Shown: positions 35,701-50,700 of the stretch, in pieces | Numbering within the stretch: position 1 is the first letter of the stretch | How the letters are laid out: each line of letters opens with the position of its first letter | Assembly: GCA_964553795.1 (NCBI GenBank) | Contig: CAZKMR010000003.1 | Location: forward strand, 61,213 to 125,212 | Length of the DNA stretch: 64,000 bases | Source of the DNA: JADLHS01 sp964553795 | GTDB taxonomy: Bacteria > Verrucomicrobiota > Verrucomicrobiia > Limisphaerales > JADLHS01 | Direction: 5' to 3' | Position numbers and translations under genes: made by a program | The notes under the pieces: generated by a model | What the model was told of the DNA's origin: nothing | Seen by the model: only the letters and a program-made list of their open reading frames with translations | Database searches by the model: none

Positions 35701-38700
35701 GAGCGACGAAACATAAACCTGTTCGTTGCCATCGCGGAGGTTGAGATTGGTAACCGCACTCGTGCCACGCACGTTGAACACGTCGCTACCGCTGCCCAGA
35801 TCAATGTTCAAGAACTCCAGCGTGTCGTAAGTGATACCCACTGCCATCCCCAGTCCCGTGAGCTGCGTGGCCGTGAGGTAACCGGTGTTGGCGAATGTAT
35901 CGCTGCGATCATCCACGTTCACTGTGTCCGTCCCGGCTTCACCTGAGATGAAAAGAGCGGCGGAAATGCCGTTCACGTTGCCACCGATTGCCGGGGCAAG
36001 TGATCCAACATTTACCGTGTCGTTATTGGCTCCGCCGAAGACGCGCGTCTCGCCTTGCAGCGTGCGAAGATTGATCACGTCGTTGCCCGGCCCACCGTAA
36101 ATGAAGACCACCTGGTCGGTTTCGGTTTCAGTGACGGTCAAATGATCGTTGCCGGTTGCCAGGCGAATTTCCAGTCGTTCCAAACCGAGCAATTGGAAGC
36201 CATGATAAATCCCCGTATCAAACGCCGTGCCGCTCACCACGCCCGCGCCTTCAAAGCTCTGGAAAATATCCGTCAGCCCGGTGCCGTTGTTCGTGGCCTG
36301 CGCAAAGAGGAGGTTACCCAATTCGTCCTCGCCGATCTGTTCCATCCGCGCCACCGTGCGATGCGTCAACCAACTCGGCGCTGAAGACCCCGCGTCATTG
36401 TGAATGATCAATTGATCGCGTTCGCCGACCGTTTGGGTACCGGCGTCAATCGTCAACCGGTTCAGAATCCGGCGCGCGTCAAACGACGCGGGCACGGACA
36501 CATTAAAGCTCGGGAAGGTCAAGGTGGGTGGCGCGCCACCGACGTGCAACGTATCGGTTCCCGTTCCGCCGAAAATCTTCGTATCAAACATGCCCGTCGC
36601 GAGCGTATAGATTTGATCCGGCCCGCCGCTGCCATCAATCGAAACCACTTCAATTCCCGCCAAAGCCGTGGAGCGTCCCGCGCCGACGAGTAAGGTGTCA
36701 GTCAGAACCAGCACGTCGCCTGCGCCAGTTCCTACAAGCGTGAGACGATCGACGCCCGCGCCACCGGTAAAGACCATCGGGCCGTTATCGAGATAATCGT
36801 AGCGATTCCCGCCTGCGCCGGTCGGTTGAGTGAAGCCGGATGATCCCGGAGTTGCGCGCAGCACGATGACCGTCGCGAGATTGATTAAATCGTTGCCGCT
36901 ACCGGCGTCCACATAGAGCGGCGCGGCATTGTAAACGATGTTGAACGTGTCGTTGTTCGCACCGCCAAACAGCACGAGCGCATTGGAGTTTCCGGGCGTG
37001 AGATTGGCCGCGTCGCCGACGGGAACGCCACCGGGATACTCGGCGTTGGTGTTGCCGGAATCTGGAATCAGCGGCACTGCGCCAACCGTGACGACATCAT
37101 TGCCCGCACCCAAATCGAACAATGTGGGCGCGGCAGTATCATTGATCGTCACGGTGTCATTCGCGGCGAACGTGTGCACCACCATCGCATCCACTCCGCT
37201 GAACGTCACGGTCTCGGTGCCGCTGGCGCCACTCAGCACTGTCAACGTGCCAACCCGCGCTCCGGCTGCACCAACCGCAGTCAGAGTGAAGATATCCTCC
37301 TGATCGTTGCTATTGATGACCAGTTGGTCCACGCCCGTCGTGCCCGTATCGGCGATGATGAAGTTGCTGCCCTGATTGCCCGTGACGTTGATGATGTAAT
37401 ACTCATACGCGCCCGCACTCGGAGCGTTGCCGTTATTCAGCGTGACCGTGCCCACCCAAGGCGTTACTTCGAGCAACGAACCGGCCACGGTGATGAATCC
37501 ATCACGATCACCCACCACCATCACGTTCACGCTGTTGCCGCCGGTGAGCAGTGCGGTCGTGAAGATGCCGCCGGTGTCTTCCAATACCGCGCCGGCCTGC
37601 CAATTGTCACCCACATCGCGCAAACGATTGAATGCCGGAGCAGGCGCACCCGCATTAACCGGATTTCCCGTCGGCCAGAACGGATCCGTTAGCAAATTCG
37701 TTCCGCCCGCGTCGTTCAAAACTTTTCCAACCACAAAGCGATTTCCGAACAGGCCGACATCAAGATTGAAAGTCTCCACCAACGTATTGCCCGCGCCGGT
37801 GTCCACAAACGTATCGAGCCCTTCGCGACCGGTGTAAGTGTCCGCGCCAGTGCCGCCGTTGAGATAATCGGCGAATGGCGTTCCCACCAGCGTGTCCGCG
37901 CCGCCCTCACCAAAGAGCCGCACAGCGATGTAATCCGGATCGCTCAAAGTCACCGCGCTGAAGTTGAGCACATCATTGCCGTTGCCGCCGTTGATGATCA
38001 ACGTGTCGCCTTCCGCGCGCACAGCGTTGGTGATGGTCCAGACGCCGACGCCGGTCTGCGTCAATTGAAGCGCGGGAATGCCCGCATTGAGCACGATGTC
38101 ACCGAAGAAGGAATCCGCATTATCGGAACCATTAAACGTCAGCACATCCGCCGAACCATCGCCGGGCGACGCCAGACCAAGATTGATCGTAGCGCTGGTC
38201 AATCCCGAGTTGCCCAGATCGTTGAACGTCAGCACATCCGCCCCGACACCCGCATCGAAACTGAGTTTCTCGACCCCACTGGTATTGATGAGACCCGAGC
38301 CAACCGCATTGATGCGAAGTTGGCCGCTGCCCGGAACTTCAAAGATCACCGTGTCCTTGCCCGCTGTCGCCGTCAGAATCAATTCATCCGACCCAGTGCC
38401 GGCGGTCACCGTGCTGCCAAGCCCCGCGAACGTCAGGAAAATACGATCATTGCCGGTCAACGCCGCATTGTTCGGGTCATCGCCGAAAATGATGTCCACA
38501 CCACCATTGCCATAGATGTCATCGTTGCCCGCGCCGCCAATGAGCGTGTTATTGCCGCTGCTGCCAAAGAGTTGATCATTGCCTGCGCCGCCATTCAACG
38601 TGCCCGTGCCCGTGCCGTTGAAGGTGATTTGATCATTGCCATCGCCACCGTTCAGCGTGGCTGTGCCGCTCGTCCGCACCTGAATGACGTCGTGATCGCC

Positions 38701-41700
38701 GCCACCGTTGATGATGACATTACCCGTTCCCTCGTACACCAAGGTGTCGTTGCCAGCACCACCATTGAGATTCACGGGGACCGCTCCGCGCACGGTAATG
38801 CTATCATCACCTCCGCCACCATCCGCGATGATCTCCGTCACTTTCCGGAATTCCTGGCTGCGGCCCAGACCGGTGACGCGCACATGATAAGATGGCGCGC
38901 CATTTACGAGACCGTCGGCGCCGAGCACTTCAACGAGGAAACCTTCATTCGCAATGTTGGTGGAGAAATTCCGGTCCGCCGCGCGCCCTCCCATCAACAG
39001 CACCAATGCCCCATTCACCGGCGTGTTCGGCGCAAAGTAATTCTGTCCCGGCGGTTGGGTGACCACCACCGGTCCGCCGAGGTAGGAAGGTCGGGGCAAC
39101 TCAATCGTCCCGATGCTGAATGACACCGTGCCGCCGATTTCCACCGAGAACAATCCGAAGTCAATTTCCACCGAGACGTAAACGCTCAATCGGACTTCCA
39201 CCGCACCGCCCGCGCTCGTCGCCGTGAAGGTCACGCCGACATTAATACCCGCGAACGTGATGCCAAACGCACGCACTTCCGCCCGACCCGAGATACTCAT
39301 CAGGAACGTGTAGTTCGTGCCAACCTTCACCGACGAAACGCGAATCGTCGCACTCAGTCGAATGCCCCAGTCATCCGAGCCAAGGACCAATCGGCCGGTC
39401 AAGGTGACATCAAAATTGCCGTTCGAACCGAAGTAACCGAAGCCGTTAATTGTTACGATGCCGAAGAAATTGATGTTGGCGGAGAAGTCCACGCGCCATC
39501 CGCCATTCTGCACGACGACCGTGAAGCTGGAGTTGAACTTCAAAACACTGAGCAGTTTGACTTCGCCGGTCAACGCGAGCCGGAAGGAATTTGCCGCGAC
39601 ACCTTCCCGAACGATGCCCGTGGTGTTCAATCGCAACTGCCCATTGGCATTGATCTCAAAAACTTCACCCGCACTTTCACCGATATTGACGCTCACGCCG
39701 AGGATGAGCAACAAACCGGGATTGTTGTCGGTGTAAACTGCGGCTACGCCATTGGCGGTCAGGTTGAGCGCGCCGGCCAGGCTGATGGTGAGATTGAACG
39801 CGATGCGAATTCCCGCCGAGCCGACGGAGATTTCCGCGCTACCCGAACCGGTCGCAAATCCAAGGAAGCTCACCGAGCCGCCAAACTTGATCTTAATGCC
39901 GGGAGCGATTTCCGCTCCACCCGAAGGCAAGGCGCGGCCCGTCGTTCCAGTGTTAATTTCGAAACTTCCATCCAATGAGAAGCTGATGCCAATCGAATTG
40001 CCAAAGCTTCCGGTGCCGATGCCCGCCGTCATGCGCGCGAGCAAGCCACTGCCGTCAATGACCAGTTCGCCATTGATCGAAAGACTGCCGAGCGGCGCCA
40101 GACTGAGCGAAGCAACTGCGTTGATGTAAAGCCGGCTGCTGCTGAAGCTCAGCTCGAAAGAGCCGATCAGCTCCACAAAACTGCCCAGAATGAATTTTCC
40201 GCCGAAGCGAACGCTCGCGCCACTGGCGACCGAAACCAATCCGGTTTGGTATCCGCCCGAGCCGTTTGAAATAAACCGCCCATTCGCATCAATGAGGAAC
40301 GTATCCACCTCGCGGGCGGTATCGTAAGTGTTCACCTCCACCAGCAAGTCGCCTTGCAGCACCAGACCGGGAATGCGATTCGCCGCGAACACCAGTTGAA
40401 TGCGACCCACTACGCCCGGAACACCAACCTGAATGCCATCGGGATCATCCGAGTAAATATTCAGATTCAGAGTTCCGGCAATGGCGCCGAGGAACGGCAC
40501 ATCGCCGCCGACCGCGCCTGTTACCTTGAAGTTCGCGCCCACCGCGGCGATTTGCAGGAAACCCGTCAGCGTCAGGAAGCCGCCAATCTTTAGCTCCGCC
40601 TGAATACTTGCGATGACGTACGGAGTGGGCGTGGCCGAAGTGTCCTCCGAGCCATCCAATCGCGGCGCCGCTTTGAAAACATTGATTGTGCGCGGCTCGC
40701 CGTCCCGCAGCAGCGGCAGGAAGGAATCCGGCAGCGTGAAGGATTGATCGGCGCGAGTGGTGTTGAACATCACCGAAACCGAACCGGAAACCTCGAAGAT
40801 GTTGCCAACGCTCGGAATGCCCAATCCCGCACTCGCGCCGATAGTGAACGTTCCCGCCACACCCGGAATCGCCGGACCGGCGCCATCCGGATCAGTGAAC
40901 ACCACGACCAAAAAGCCACGCGCTTCGGCATAAGTCACGCGCGCTGAGCCGACGCCAAAACTGAGTTCGGCGGTGGCAAACATTTCCAATTTCTCGGGAT
41001 TGATCTTGATGAAGAATCCACCATTGAGTCGGAACAATTCGGAATCCGTGCCGGGAATCTTGATGAGCGCTTGTCCCACGAGTTCGAGCGAGAACGTGTT
41101 CGGCGCGAGATTGTAAGTGCGGGTGAGATCCGTGCCGCCCGGGCCAATTCCGGGCAAGGTGAGCGTTTCCGTTTTGGCGTAATCGGTCGTGTTGATCTGC
41201 AACGTGCCCGAGGCGTAGAGGAACAGCCCGTAGGGTTCGAGCAACGAGAAGTTCGTTTGCAACGTCATCACGCCCCACAACTGCGGCTTGTTCAACAAAC
41301 CGTCGCTCAGGTCGAGCACGAATCTTCCCGCCGTCGCGCCCACAGTGCCGAGTTTAATCAACGACAATTGCCCGCTCAGTTCCAGGGTCAGGACTTTGCG
41401 ATCCACGCTGATCTCGGCCTCGAACGTGACCGAACCCGTCACTTTGAACAGTGGCTCGTCGAGCAGGCCCAGGGCGTTGAGTTCCATGCCCCCGCTCAGT
41501 TCGATGAAGAATTTCGGCGCTTGCGAAATCAGCCGCACCGACTCGCTGCTCGCCACGCCGGAATTGAACGTCGTGTCGCCGGTCACGGTGCTTTGATCGC
41601 GCCAACTATTCGCGAGGAAGTTCACCGTCAACGTGCCGGAATCAAACGTGCCAGTGGTGATGCTGTAACGGAAGGTATTGCTCTCGCCGAGGCGCGTGGG

Positions 41701-44700
41701 CGTGCCACTCACGACTACATTTTCACCATTGGCGCCGGTCAACGTAAACTCCGCGTCGCCGTCCAGAATGGAAGCCAGATCCAAGACGCGACCGGCCACG
41801 GGATTAAAGGTGATGTCCAAATAACCGGTTGTGTTGAGCGCAGCGCGATCAATCGTCTTCCCGGCGAGCGGATTGGCCAAGGTCGCCGTCGCTTGATCAA
41901 CGCGGAAAGTCTGAGTGAAGGCAAGATTGCTGATGCCGCCCGTGTCCGTCCAGGTGCCAGCGACAAACTCAACCGAATACGTGCCCACGCTCAGGTCCTG
42001 CGTGAACCTATAGCGCCAGGTATTCGTCGTGCCGACGCGTGTTGGAGAACCAAGCGTAATCACATTGCCCGCGCTATCGCGCAACAATACTTCGCCGCCG
42101 TTAACACTCGCCGGATTGATGGCGTTACCGGAACTGGGGCGGAACGTGATTTCCAGATAGCGCCAACCATTGATCACGCCCGTGCCGACAATCTGGCCCG
42201 CGCCCGGATTGGTGACATCGGCGGTCGCACCGTTCACGGTGAAGCTGCGACTGGTCGCGACGTTGGGATTCGTTCCCCCGTCATCGGTCACCTGCCCTGC
42301 CGCCACTTCGACATTCACCGCGCCCAACACAAACTTATTGGTGAAATAAATGCGGTACGTGCGCTCGATGATGTCGCCGCCGTCCACGAGTTCACTGAGC
42401 AACGTCGCCGACAACGTGCTTTGCGTCACTCCATTGGTCGTGGCCCCGATTCCGGTGAACGTCACGTTGGGCGGACTACCACTGCTCGGCAAACTGTTAC
42501 CCGTGCTCGGGCGCACGCGGATGTCAATGTAGCCGACATTGGCATTACTCCGATTAAACGAGGTCGTGCCCTGTTGCAGCGCGCCGGTGTCGTCTCGCAC
42601 TGACCAAGTCTCCGCCGAGAAAGTAACCGTCACAGTCAAATCACCTGTGGGCGCGAGCGGATTGCCATCCACATCTTCGGCCAGCGTAGTGGCGAGATAG
42701 TAACGCCACGTATTCGCCGGCGTACCGGAAGTCGAGACTTTGACGGGCGCGAGTGTGTTATCCAATGCCACCGTCCAATTCGCGGTACCGCTCACATTCA
42801 GTGTGAACTCGGCCAGCAGATCGAGCACGGACGCGTCGTCAATCACCAATCCACTCCCGGGTGTCGGCAGCGTCACATCAATGAAGGTCGGCAACGCGCC
42901 GCCGGTCACTGTCAGTGTCCCACCGCTCTGCGGCGTGACCGGCGTCGGCGCCACCGTGGTATTCAGGAACGACCAACTGCCGGCAATCGCCGTCAGCGTC
43001 ACGGTTCCAGTCGCGCCGAATTCTCCCGTAATCCAATAGCGATAGGTCACCGGCCCGTTGGCGTCCCCTGAGAGTCGCACCGGGGCTTGGCCGGTGTCGA
43101 ATTGCACCGTGCCGACTCCCGCACCGCCCAGGATGAATTCCGCGCCGAAATCTTCAATCGAAGCCAAATCCAACTTCCGGCCCGTTGGCGCATTGAACGT
43201 GACGTCAATGAAATGGCGACCGTTGATGACGTTCACGTCAATCAATCCGCCCGCGCCGGGATTCAACAGCAGGAAGGTCGCGCCTTCGACGGTGAATTGG
43301 AAGTTAACCGCCGCATTACCCGCGCCAGTAACCGTGTTACCGCCGCTGGTCACATCCACATTCTTGATCGCATTTTGCGCGAACGACACGGTGTACGTGC
43401 CGCGGGCAAACGCGCCGCTCGTGACCAGGTAACGGAAGCGGTTCGTGCCGGTCGCGAGAATGGCGCGCGTCATCAAATCCGTATCACTCTCCAGGTTGCT
43501 CAATTCGGTAACAATCACCCGGTCATTGCCGTTGACGTCTTGGGCAATATTTCCGTTGCTGTCCACCAACACGACCTTGCTGACACCGCTGAACTCGCGA
43601 ATCTCCAATCCCAACGTCCGACTGCCACCGGTGGCGGGATCCACTTCCGTCACAATCGGAACGGGCGTGTTGGCGAGCACAATGTTGCCCGGCCCGGAAA
43701 TCGTGAGTTCCGCCGTGCTGCCGTCCAGGATGCGCGCATAATCGAGATTCGCCCCGTTGGGCGCGGTAAACGTGACGTCGAGATAGTTCGAGCCGTTGAA
43801 CACGCGATTCGAGATCGCGTTGATGTCCACACTGCCGACCGCGGGATCATTCAATCCTACTAAGGGCGACAACGTGGTGGCCGTCGGCGAAAGCGTTTGG
43901 CCGGCCACGTCGAAGACGACTTCCTGCCCAGCGTCATTGCGGAAGCCCATCTTCAACTTGCCGTAGATCGTGAGCAATCGCACTTGATCGGGCACGTCAG
44001 CGAGAAACAACACCGTCGCTGAGCCGGTCGCAATCTTGGAAAGGTCGGCGTACAATTTCGCGCTCAAACTGATGTTGTCCGCCGCGAAGTTCAGTCGGCC
44101 CGCAATCATGAATTTACCGTCCGTGCTGATCTTGATGATGACTTGGCCGTTGAAGGCCTGTTGCGAGGCGTAAATCGTAAATAACTTCGCACTGCCGGTA
44201 ATGGTCATCGGCGCCGTAAACGCCGCCAGGAAACCGCCGAGGTTCGGATTCGCTTTAATCGCATTATATTGCAGGACGACCTGACCTTTTACATCCGACA
44301 GCCAGGTATCTGCCGTTACCGTCGTTTGCACTTCAAATGCCGGGCCTCGCAGATCGGTGGCGTTTTCAATGGATGGCAGCGATTTGAAGAATTCCACTCC
44401 GCCCGCGAAGTCGTTGATCGCAAATCCAGTATTCGGTTCGAGCAGAATACCACCCGGCACCGACGCGCTGACAAATACACCCAGCGGCCCCAGTTCCGAC
44501 AAAGCAAATCGGATGGTCAATCCACCAATCCCCGGCAGGCTGAAGCCACCTTGCACGCCCATAAAGAAGATGCGATCCGCCACCGGAGTCGTGCTATCGA
44601 GCACATCAATTTCTCGCCCGGCGGCGTCCACCTTGAGAATGCCACCAATCAACGCCGCGTTAATCTGACCACCGAAGAGATTGCCCTCCACGGACACGCC

Positions 44701-47700
44701 AATCGCCGCGATGTCAATGATCGGGAACTTCCCTTCGAGCAACATCGAAGGCCGAATCTTCACGCCCTCAATACTGCCGCTGAATTTCAAGCCGCTCGTG
44801 CCCTGCAATCCCGTGATGCTGGCCGAGAGCGTGATGACGAAATCTTCCGGTCGCCCGATGAGATCATCCCATTGCACGCCGATGGCGTTAATCTTGACCG
44901 GCAGCCAGGCCGGCCACTTGAAGCTGTCGCCCGTGGCCGAGCCGACACTGAGGAAGACGCCGAATCCGGCCTTCGTCACAAACGTGCCGTCGCCGAGAAA
45001 GGCGAAGTTGCGCATTTCACCACCCAACGCGAGCGAGCCCACTTTCAATTCCGCGCCGATGGATTGGAACGAGACGATTTCTTCATTCGCCGCCGCGCCG
45101 GTGTTCAGGAAAAAGTCGCGTGCCGTGATCGTGAGGAAGGAACTGAAATTAATGTTCAGCGTGTCCGCTTTGAATTGCAGGCCTTTCACCGTACCGTCCG
45201 GATTGAAATCCAATTGCACGCGCAACGCTTCGGTATTTGGCACGCCATTGGTCGAATCATCGGCGGTGTTGCGATCGCTGATGGTCATACTGAACGGCTT
45301 GCCCGGGAAGAATCGCGCGCCGCCCGTGGCCACGTAAACTGAACCCGCCACCGAGACATTCCCGCCAAACGTCATCGCGAAGTTCTGCACGCCGATGCGC
45401 AAATCATCGAACTCCAACACGCTGCCAAAGCGCAGGCTCGTTCCTGCCGAGCCACCGGAAACTTTGGTCGCCGGAATGGAATTCGGACCGGACACCGTCC
45501 CCGCCGGGGCGATGCCGTAAGCCAGTTCCGCCACACCGAGCGCGAAGCCTTGATTGGTAATCGTCAGGCCCGGCGTGGTGACGCCGCCGGAAGTGTAAGG
45601 ACTGATCGAACCTTGAATCTCGAAGCGCGGGAACACGATTTTCGCCGTATCCACCGTGAGGATCTTTTGATCGGCAGCGCCCGCCGGATCGTAGGTCACG
45701 CGAATGCCTTCAGCCGTCACCACGAAAACATTCGGCACGGTCATCGCGAGTGAAGCCACCGAGATGCTGAACTTGCCCGGCAGTTCGGCGCGGAAGTTGC
45801 CACCCAACAATCCGAACGCATCAATCCCCAGATCAAACGTTCCGAACACGCCCAGCAAATCCGATGAGAATCCGCCGCCACTGAACGCCAGCGACGCGCG
45901 GTCCACACCGATGCCAATCGTCAACACCAGCAAGCCGTTCTTGAAGCCCACATCTTCAATCGTGATGCGCGGCCCTTGCAAACTGAGCGGTCCAAGCGAA
46001 ATCGGCCCACCCGCAGTCGCGCCCGTTTGCGCCGCGGCATCCAGAGTGAACCGATCCGTCTTGGTTACGTTGGCCGTGCCGGCTTGATTGCGCCAGCCCC
46101 ACTGTGATTTATCCGTGCCCGTAGCCGCGCTGGTGCTTTGATTGATGAACACCACCTGCACTTCGCCGGCCTTGAATAAACCGGTCGTATTCGTGGTGTC
46201 CTTGTCCTTGAGATAATAGCGCCACGTCGTTCCCGAGATAAACAACGGACTGCCCACCAAAACCGGAATGCCATTCGCATCGAGCATCACGTCCGCGAGT
46301 CCCGAACCAATCAATTTGAATTCGCGCCCGTCAATGCTGTTGGGATCAATTGGACTTTCGCCGCGTGGATCAAACGTCACATCAATGAACATGCGCGTGT
46401 TCAGACTCTGCGCCGTCGTCACGCCGCCGCTGGTCGGATTGCTCACGTTTGCCGTCGGACCAGGCGCGACCAATTTGCCGCCAACCGAAGTTGCCAGAAC
46501 AAAACCCTGCACCTGACTGAAGTTCGACAAGCCCGCGTTGTTGGCGAAGGACTGCGCGATGAATTCGACCGTGAGATCGCCGTCGGTCAGGAAATTGCCG
46601 GTGAAGGTGTAGCGGTACGTGTTGTCGCCAACTTTCGTCGGTTTGCCGTTCAACACAATGCCCGGCACGACCACGCCATTCTGCAAGAGCTGGAATTCCT
46701 GAGTGTCGTCCAGAATGGTGGCTTCATTCAAACCCACGCCGCTCGGATCCGCAAAGACCACATCAATGTAGCGCTGCGTGTTCAGCGCGGCTTTATCAAT
46801 CAACTGCCCGGAATACGGTTTCAGTAATTCCGCGGTCGGGAATTGCGGCGGCACTCCGCCGGTCGGCGTCGGCGCGCCCACGCCAAAGAGCGCGAAGTTA
46901 TTCAGTGTGAAGCTTTGCAGTTTGAAACCTTCCGTGCCGCTGATGGTGAAGGCCGCCGAACCCGTCAGACTGAACACCTGCGTGCCACCGACATTGATCG
47001 TGATGTTCGCGCCTGCGAGTGCCACCTGCACGGAGGCGTTCGGTTTGCGCGTAAAGGAAACATTGCCCGAAAGCGTAAACGTGTTCAGCACCGAGATGGT
47101 CACGTTCGCCGTGAACTCGGTCACGCGCGTCGCCGCGCCGAACACTACATTCACCGTCTTGGCGGGATTTGTGCCCGGGATGGAGATCGGCACATTCACC
47201 GATTGACCCGAATCATTGATGCGCAGACGCACATTGGTTGCGGTCAGAGTGAGACCGTCCAGCCCGACGAACTTCAACGTGCCCGTCGCATCAAGCGCAT
47301 ACGTGCCGTTGGCAAATTTCACAATTCCGACAGTCGCATTCGTGAGCAACAGCCCAATCGCATTGGGATTCACCGAACCATCGGCATTCTTGAGCGGGCC
47401 GCTACCCATGAAGATATCAATTCCCTCGCCCGCAAACGTGCTGAAGGTCGGACCGCTGGTGAAACTGACGCTGCCCTCAATCGTCACGAAGTCCGCGATG
47501 TTCAGCGAAACCTCCGAAGCGAAGAAGCCGAACACATTTCCTTCCGCCGCAGTGAAGCGCACCACCACGCTCGAGCCGTTGACGGTAATTGTTTCATCCA
47601 CCGCGCCGCCAGTGCGATTGATGCGCAAGCCAAGCGTCGCGCCAAAACTGAGATTCCCGCCCGCGCTCAAATCCACTTCGCCCGTCAAAATGCCCGCGAA

Positions 47701-50700
47701 ACCAGTCGGCTTGATGATCAAGGCGCCACTGGCGTTCTTGATCGCATTCGCCGGACTGCCGCCATTGAAAGTCACGTTCAAGGCCGCGATACGCGTTACC
47801 TTCGTGTTATCGGCGCGAGTCGCCTGATCGAAATAAAAGTCACCGTGCAGCACGCTCCCGCCGATGTTCAGGTTGAAGTTCGTCACCGCGATGCGCAAAT
47901 ACGGGCCGGCGGGCACGTTCAGGGTCACGGGCGAACCGTTGACCGTCATCGTTTGATTGATGGCCGTGGACGCGGTGTTCAGTTGGAAACCGAAATCACC
48001 GCTGAACGATGCGCCATTCGGCAGATTGAAGGCCGCAGTGATGGTGAAACCTCCCGCGAATCCTTGCGGTGTGATGACAAACGAACCGTTGCCGTTAGTC
48101 AGCGTGGCGATGGTCGTGCCATCGGTGGTCAGAGTGAAGTTCAAGCCGCTGACGCCGATGCGAACGATGCGCGCGCCGTTGCTGTTCTTGATTTGTTCGA
48201 AGGCGAAATCGCCGCCCATGCTCACGCCCTGCACAGTCAACTGCGCGCCGCCTTCCACTTTCAGGTACGGTCCACCGGGCAAGGCCAACGCCAATCCCGA
48301 GTCATTCACAGCCGCCGCGCCAGTGTTGATCGCCACGCCGAGACTCCCGCTGAAGGCCACGCCCGGAATGCCGTTGACGACGACTTGCGCGTTGAACCGA
48401 CCGGCCACTCCGCCCGATTGAATTAACAACGACCCGGTGCCGCCCGTGACCGTGACGTATTCGGTCGTGCCGTCGCCCAAACCAAGCCGCAGGTTGTTCA
48501 CCGTCGCGCGAATGATGTTCGCGCCGCCGGACGTAGTGTATTTCCCGAAGGTGAAATCGCCTTGCAAGGTTTGACCGAGAGCGCCGAGCGTGACGTTCGT
48601 TCCGGAAACCGTCAGCGAGCCCGCGCCAATCGTCACTCCAAAAGTACCGCTGAACGTCACCCCGGGAACATTCACCGCGACGGACGCATTCAACGTTCCC
48701 GTCAACACGCCATTGGTCATCTGCAGATTGCCGTGACCGTTGCTGACCACGACGTAATCCGTTCCGCCGTTGCCGAGCCGCAGTGAAACATTGTTAAAGC
48801 TGACGCGCGTCGTGAAGGTGTTTCCCGTCAAAGCCTGACGCTCGAAGGCCACATCGCCAGTCAGCGATTGCCCGCCAATCACCACCGCGACGCCCGTGCC
48901 CGCAATGCGAATAAACGGCCCGGCAGGCGCGGTGAGCTGCAACACCTGACCGCCCACCGTGAACCGCTCGCTGACCGCCACGTTGCGATTATTGATAATC
49001 AACGAGAACGCTCCGCTGACCGCCACACCGCTGCCCAGGTTGACATTGATTGCGCCCGTAACTCCGGCCGCCAGGCCGCCGTTATTAATGACCATCAACC
49101 CCGCGCCGTTCGTGAGGGATACAAACGGCGTCGAACCGCCATCGCCAAACGTCAGTGCAAGATCGGAGACGCCGACCCGAATCACTTTCTGATTGCCAGG
49201 TTTGGTGACTTGCTCGAAGGCGAAATTTGCGGAGAACTCCTGCTCTAAGACGGTCATCGTGAGTGCCGTAGTGGTTTCCACCCGCAGATAAGGACCGCCG
49301 GGCAACGTCAAGGCCACGACGTCGCCATTCGTAGCCGTGAAGTTTTCGCTGATGGCGCGACCCATCGTGTTGATGCGGACGCGGACGCCGCCATTCAGGG
49401 AGACGTCCGACAGATTATTGAGCGACAGCTCGGCGCTGAAATCCGCCGCCACGCCGTCGGCGGTCGCGAGAATCAAACCGTTGCCGTCCGTCACCGAAAC
49501 GTAAGCCGTCGTTCCATCACCCAGACTCAACGAAACGTCCGTGAGTTGAATCTTGGTGAATCGTTGTCCGCCGGGTTTGGTAATTTGCTCGAAAGCAATA
49601 CCGCCCGTGATGGTCTGGCCCGCCACCACCAACGACCCGCTGCTCACGGAAACTTTCACATACGGACCTGCCGGCAGTGAGTTAACCGTTTGATTCGTGT
49701 TGTTTACGGCAACGGTGAACGTGCCCGCCACGCTAATGCCCGGGAGATTGACCGCGACGTTCGCGCTGAACTCGCCCGCAATCCCGCCGGTGTTTGCTCC
49801 GACTGTGCTCTTGGCGATAAAGAACCCGTTACCGTTTGTCACCGAAACAATATCCGTCGCGCCGTCGCCCAATTTCACAGTCGCGTTACTGACATTGAGC
49901 CGCACTTCGCTCGTGGTTTTCTCAAAGGCGAAGTTCCCGCCAATCACCTGTCCCGCCACACGCAACTCCACATTCGAACCGGAGATGCGCAGGAAAGGTC
50001 CTTGCGGTAACACCAGCGACAGATTTTGACCGCCAACCGTAAACGATTCGTTGAAGGTTTTGTTAGTGTTGTTAAGCGCCACTCCAAATGTGCCGGAGAA
50101 CGTCACGCCCGGCACATTCAATGCCACTGTCCCGCTCGCCGTTCCAGCCAACCCATCGGCGCTCAAGACAAACAAACCTGAGCCACCCGAAACGCTCGCA
50201 AACGTCGTCACCCCGTCGCCGATGCTGAACGCCAAGTTGCTCACGCCAATACGTACGCGTTTCTGACCGGCGAGATTTGTCGCCTGTTCGAACGCGACAT
50301 CGGCCGTCAGGGTTTGCGTGCCGATCGTCAGCGTCACACCCGTGCCGCTCAAACTCAGAAACGGCCCGGCGGGCAGCACAAGATTGAACTGCGTGTTGTC
50401 ACTGGCCGTGAACGTACGATTGACCGCAGTCGCACTCGTGTTGACGCGAATCTTGAACGTGCCGGTGAAACTCGCCGTGCCAAACACCAGCGTCGGTGTC
50501 ACCGTAATTTCTCCTGCTAGCCCGCCGTTGGTAATGATAAAGGCCGCGTTGGAAACCGCGACGGTGAAGAGATTCCCGGAGTCACCAGCAAAGGCCAGTT
50601 CCGCCGTGGGAATGAATACTCGGATGAACGATTCACCGGTCGTCTTGGTGAGTTGCTCGAACTGCACTGTGCCGCTGATGGTCTGGCCGGCGACGGTCAG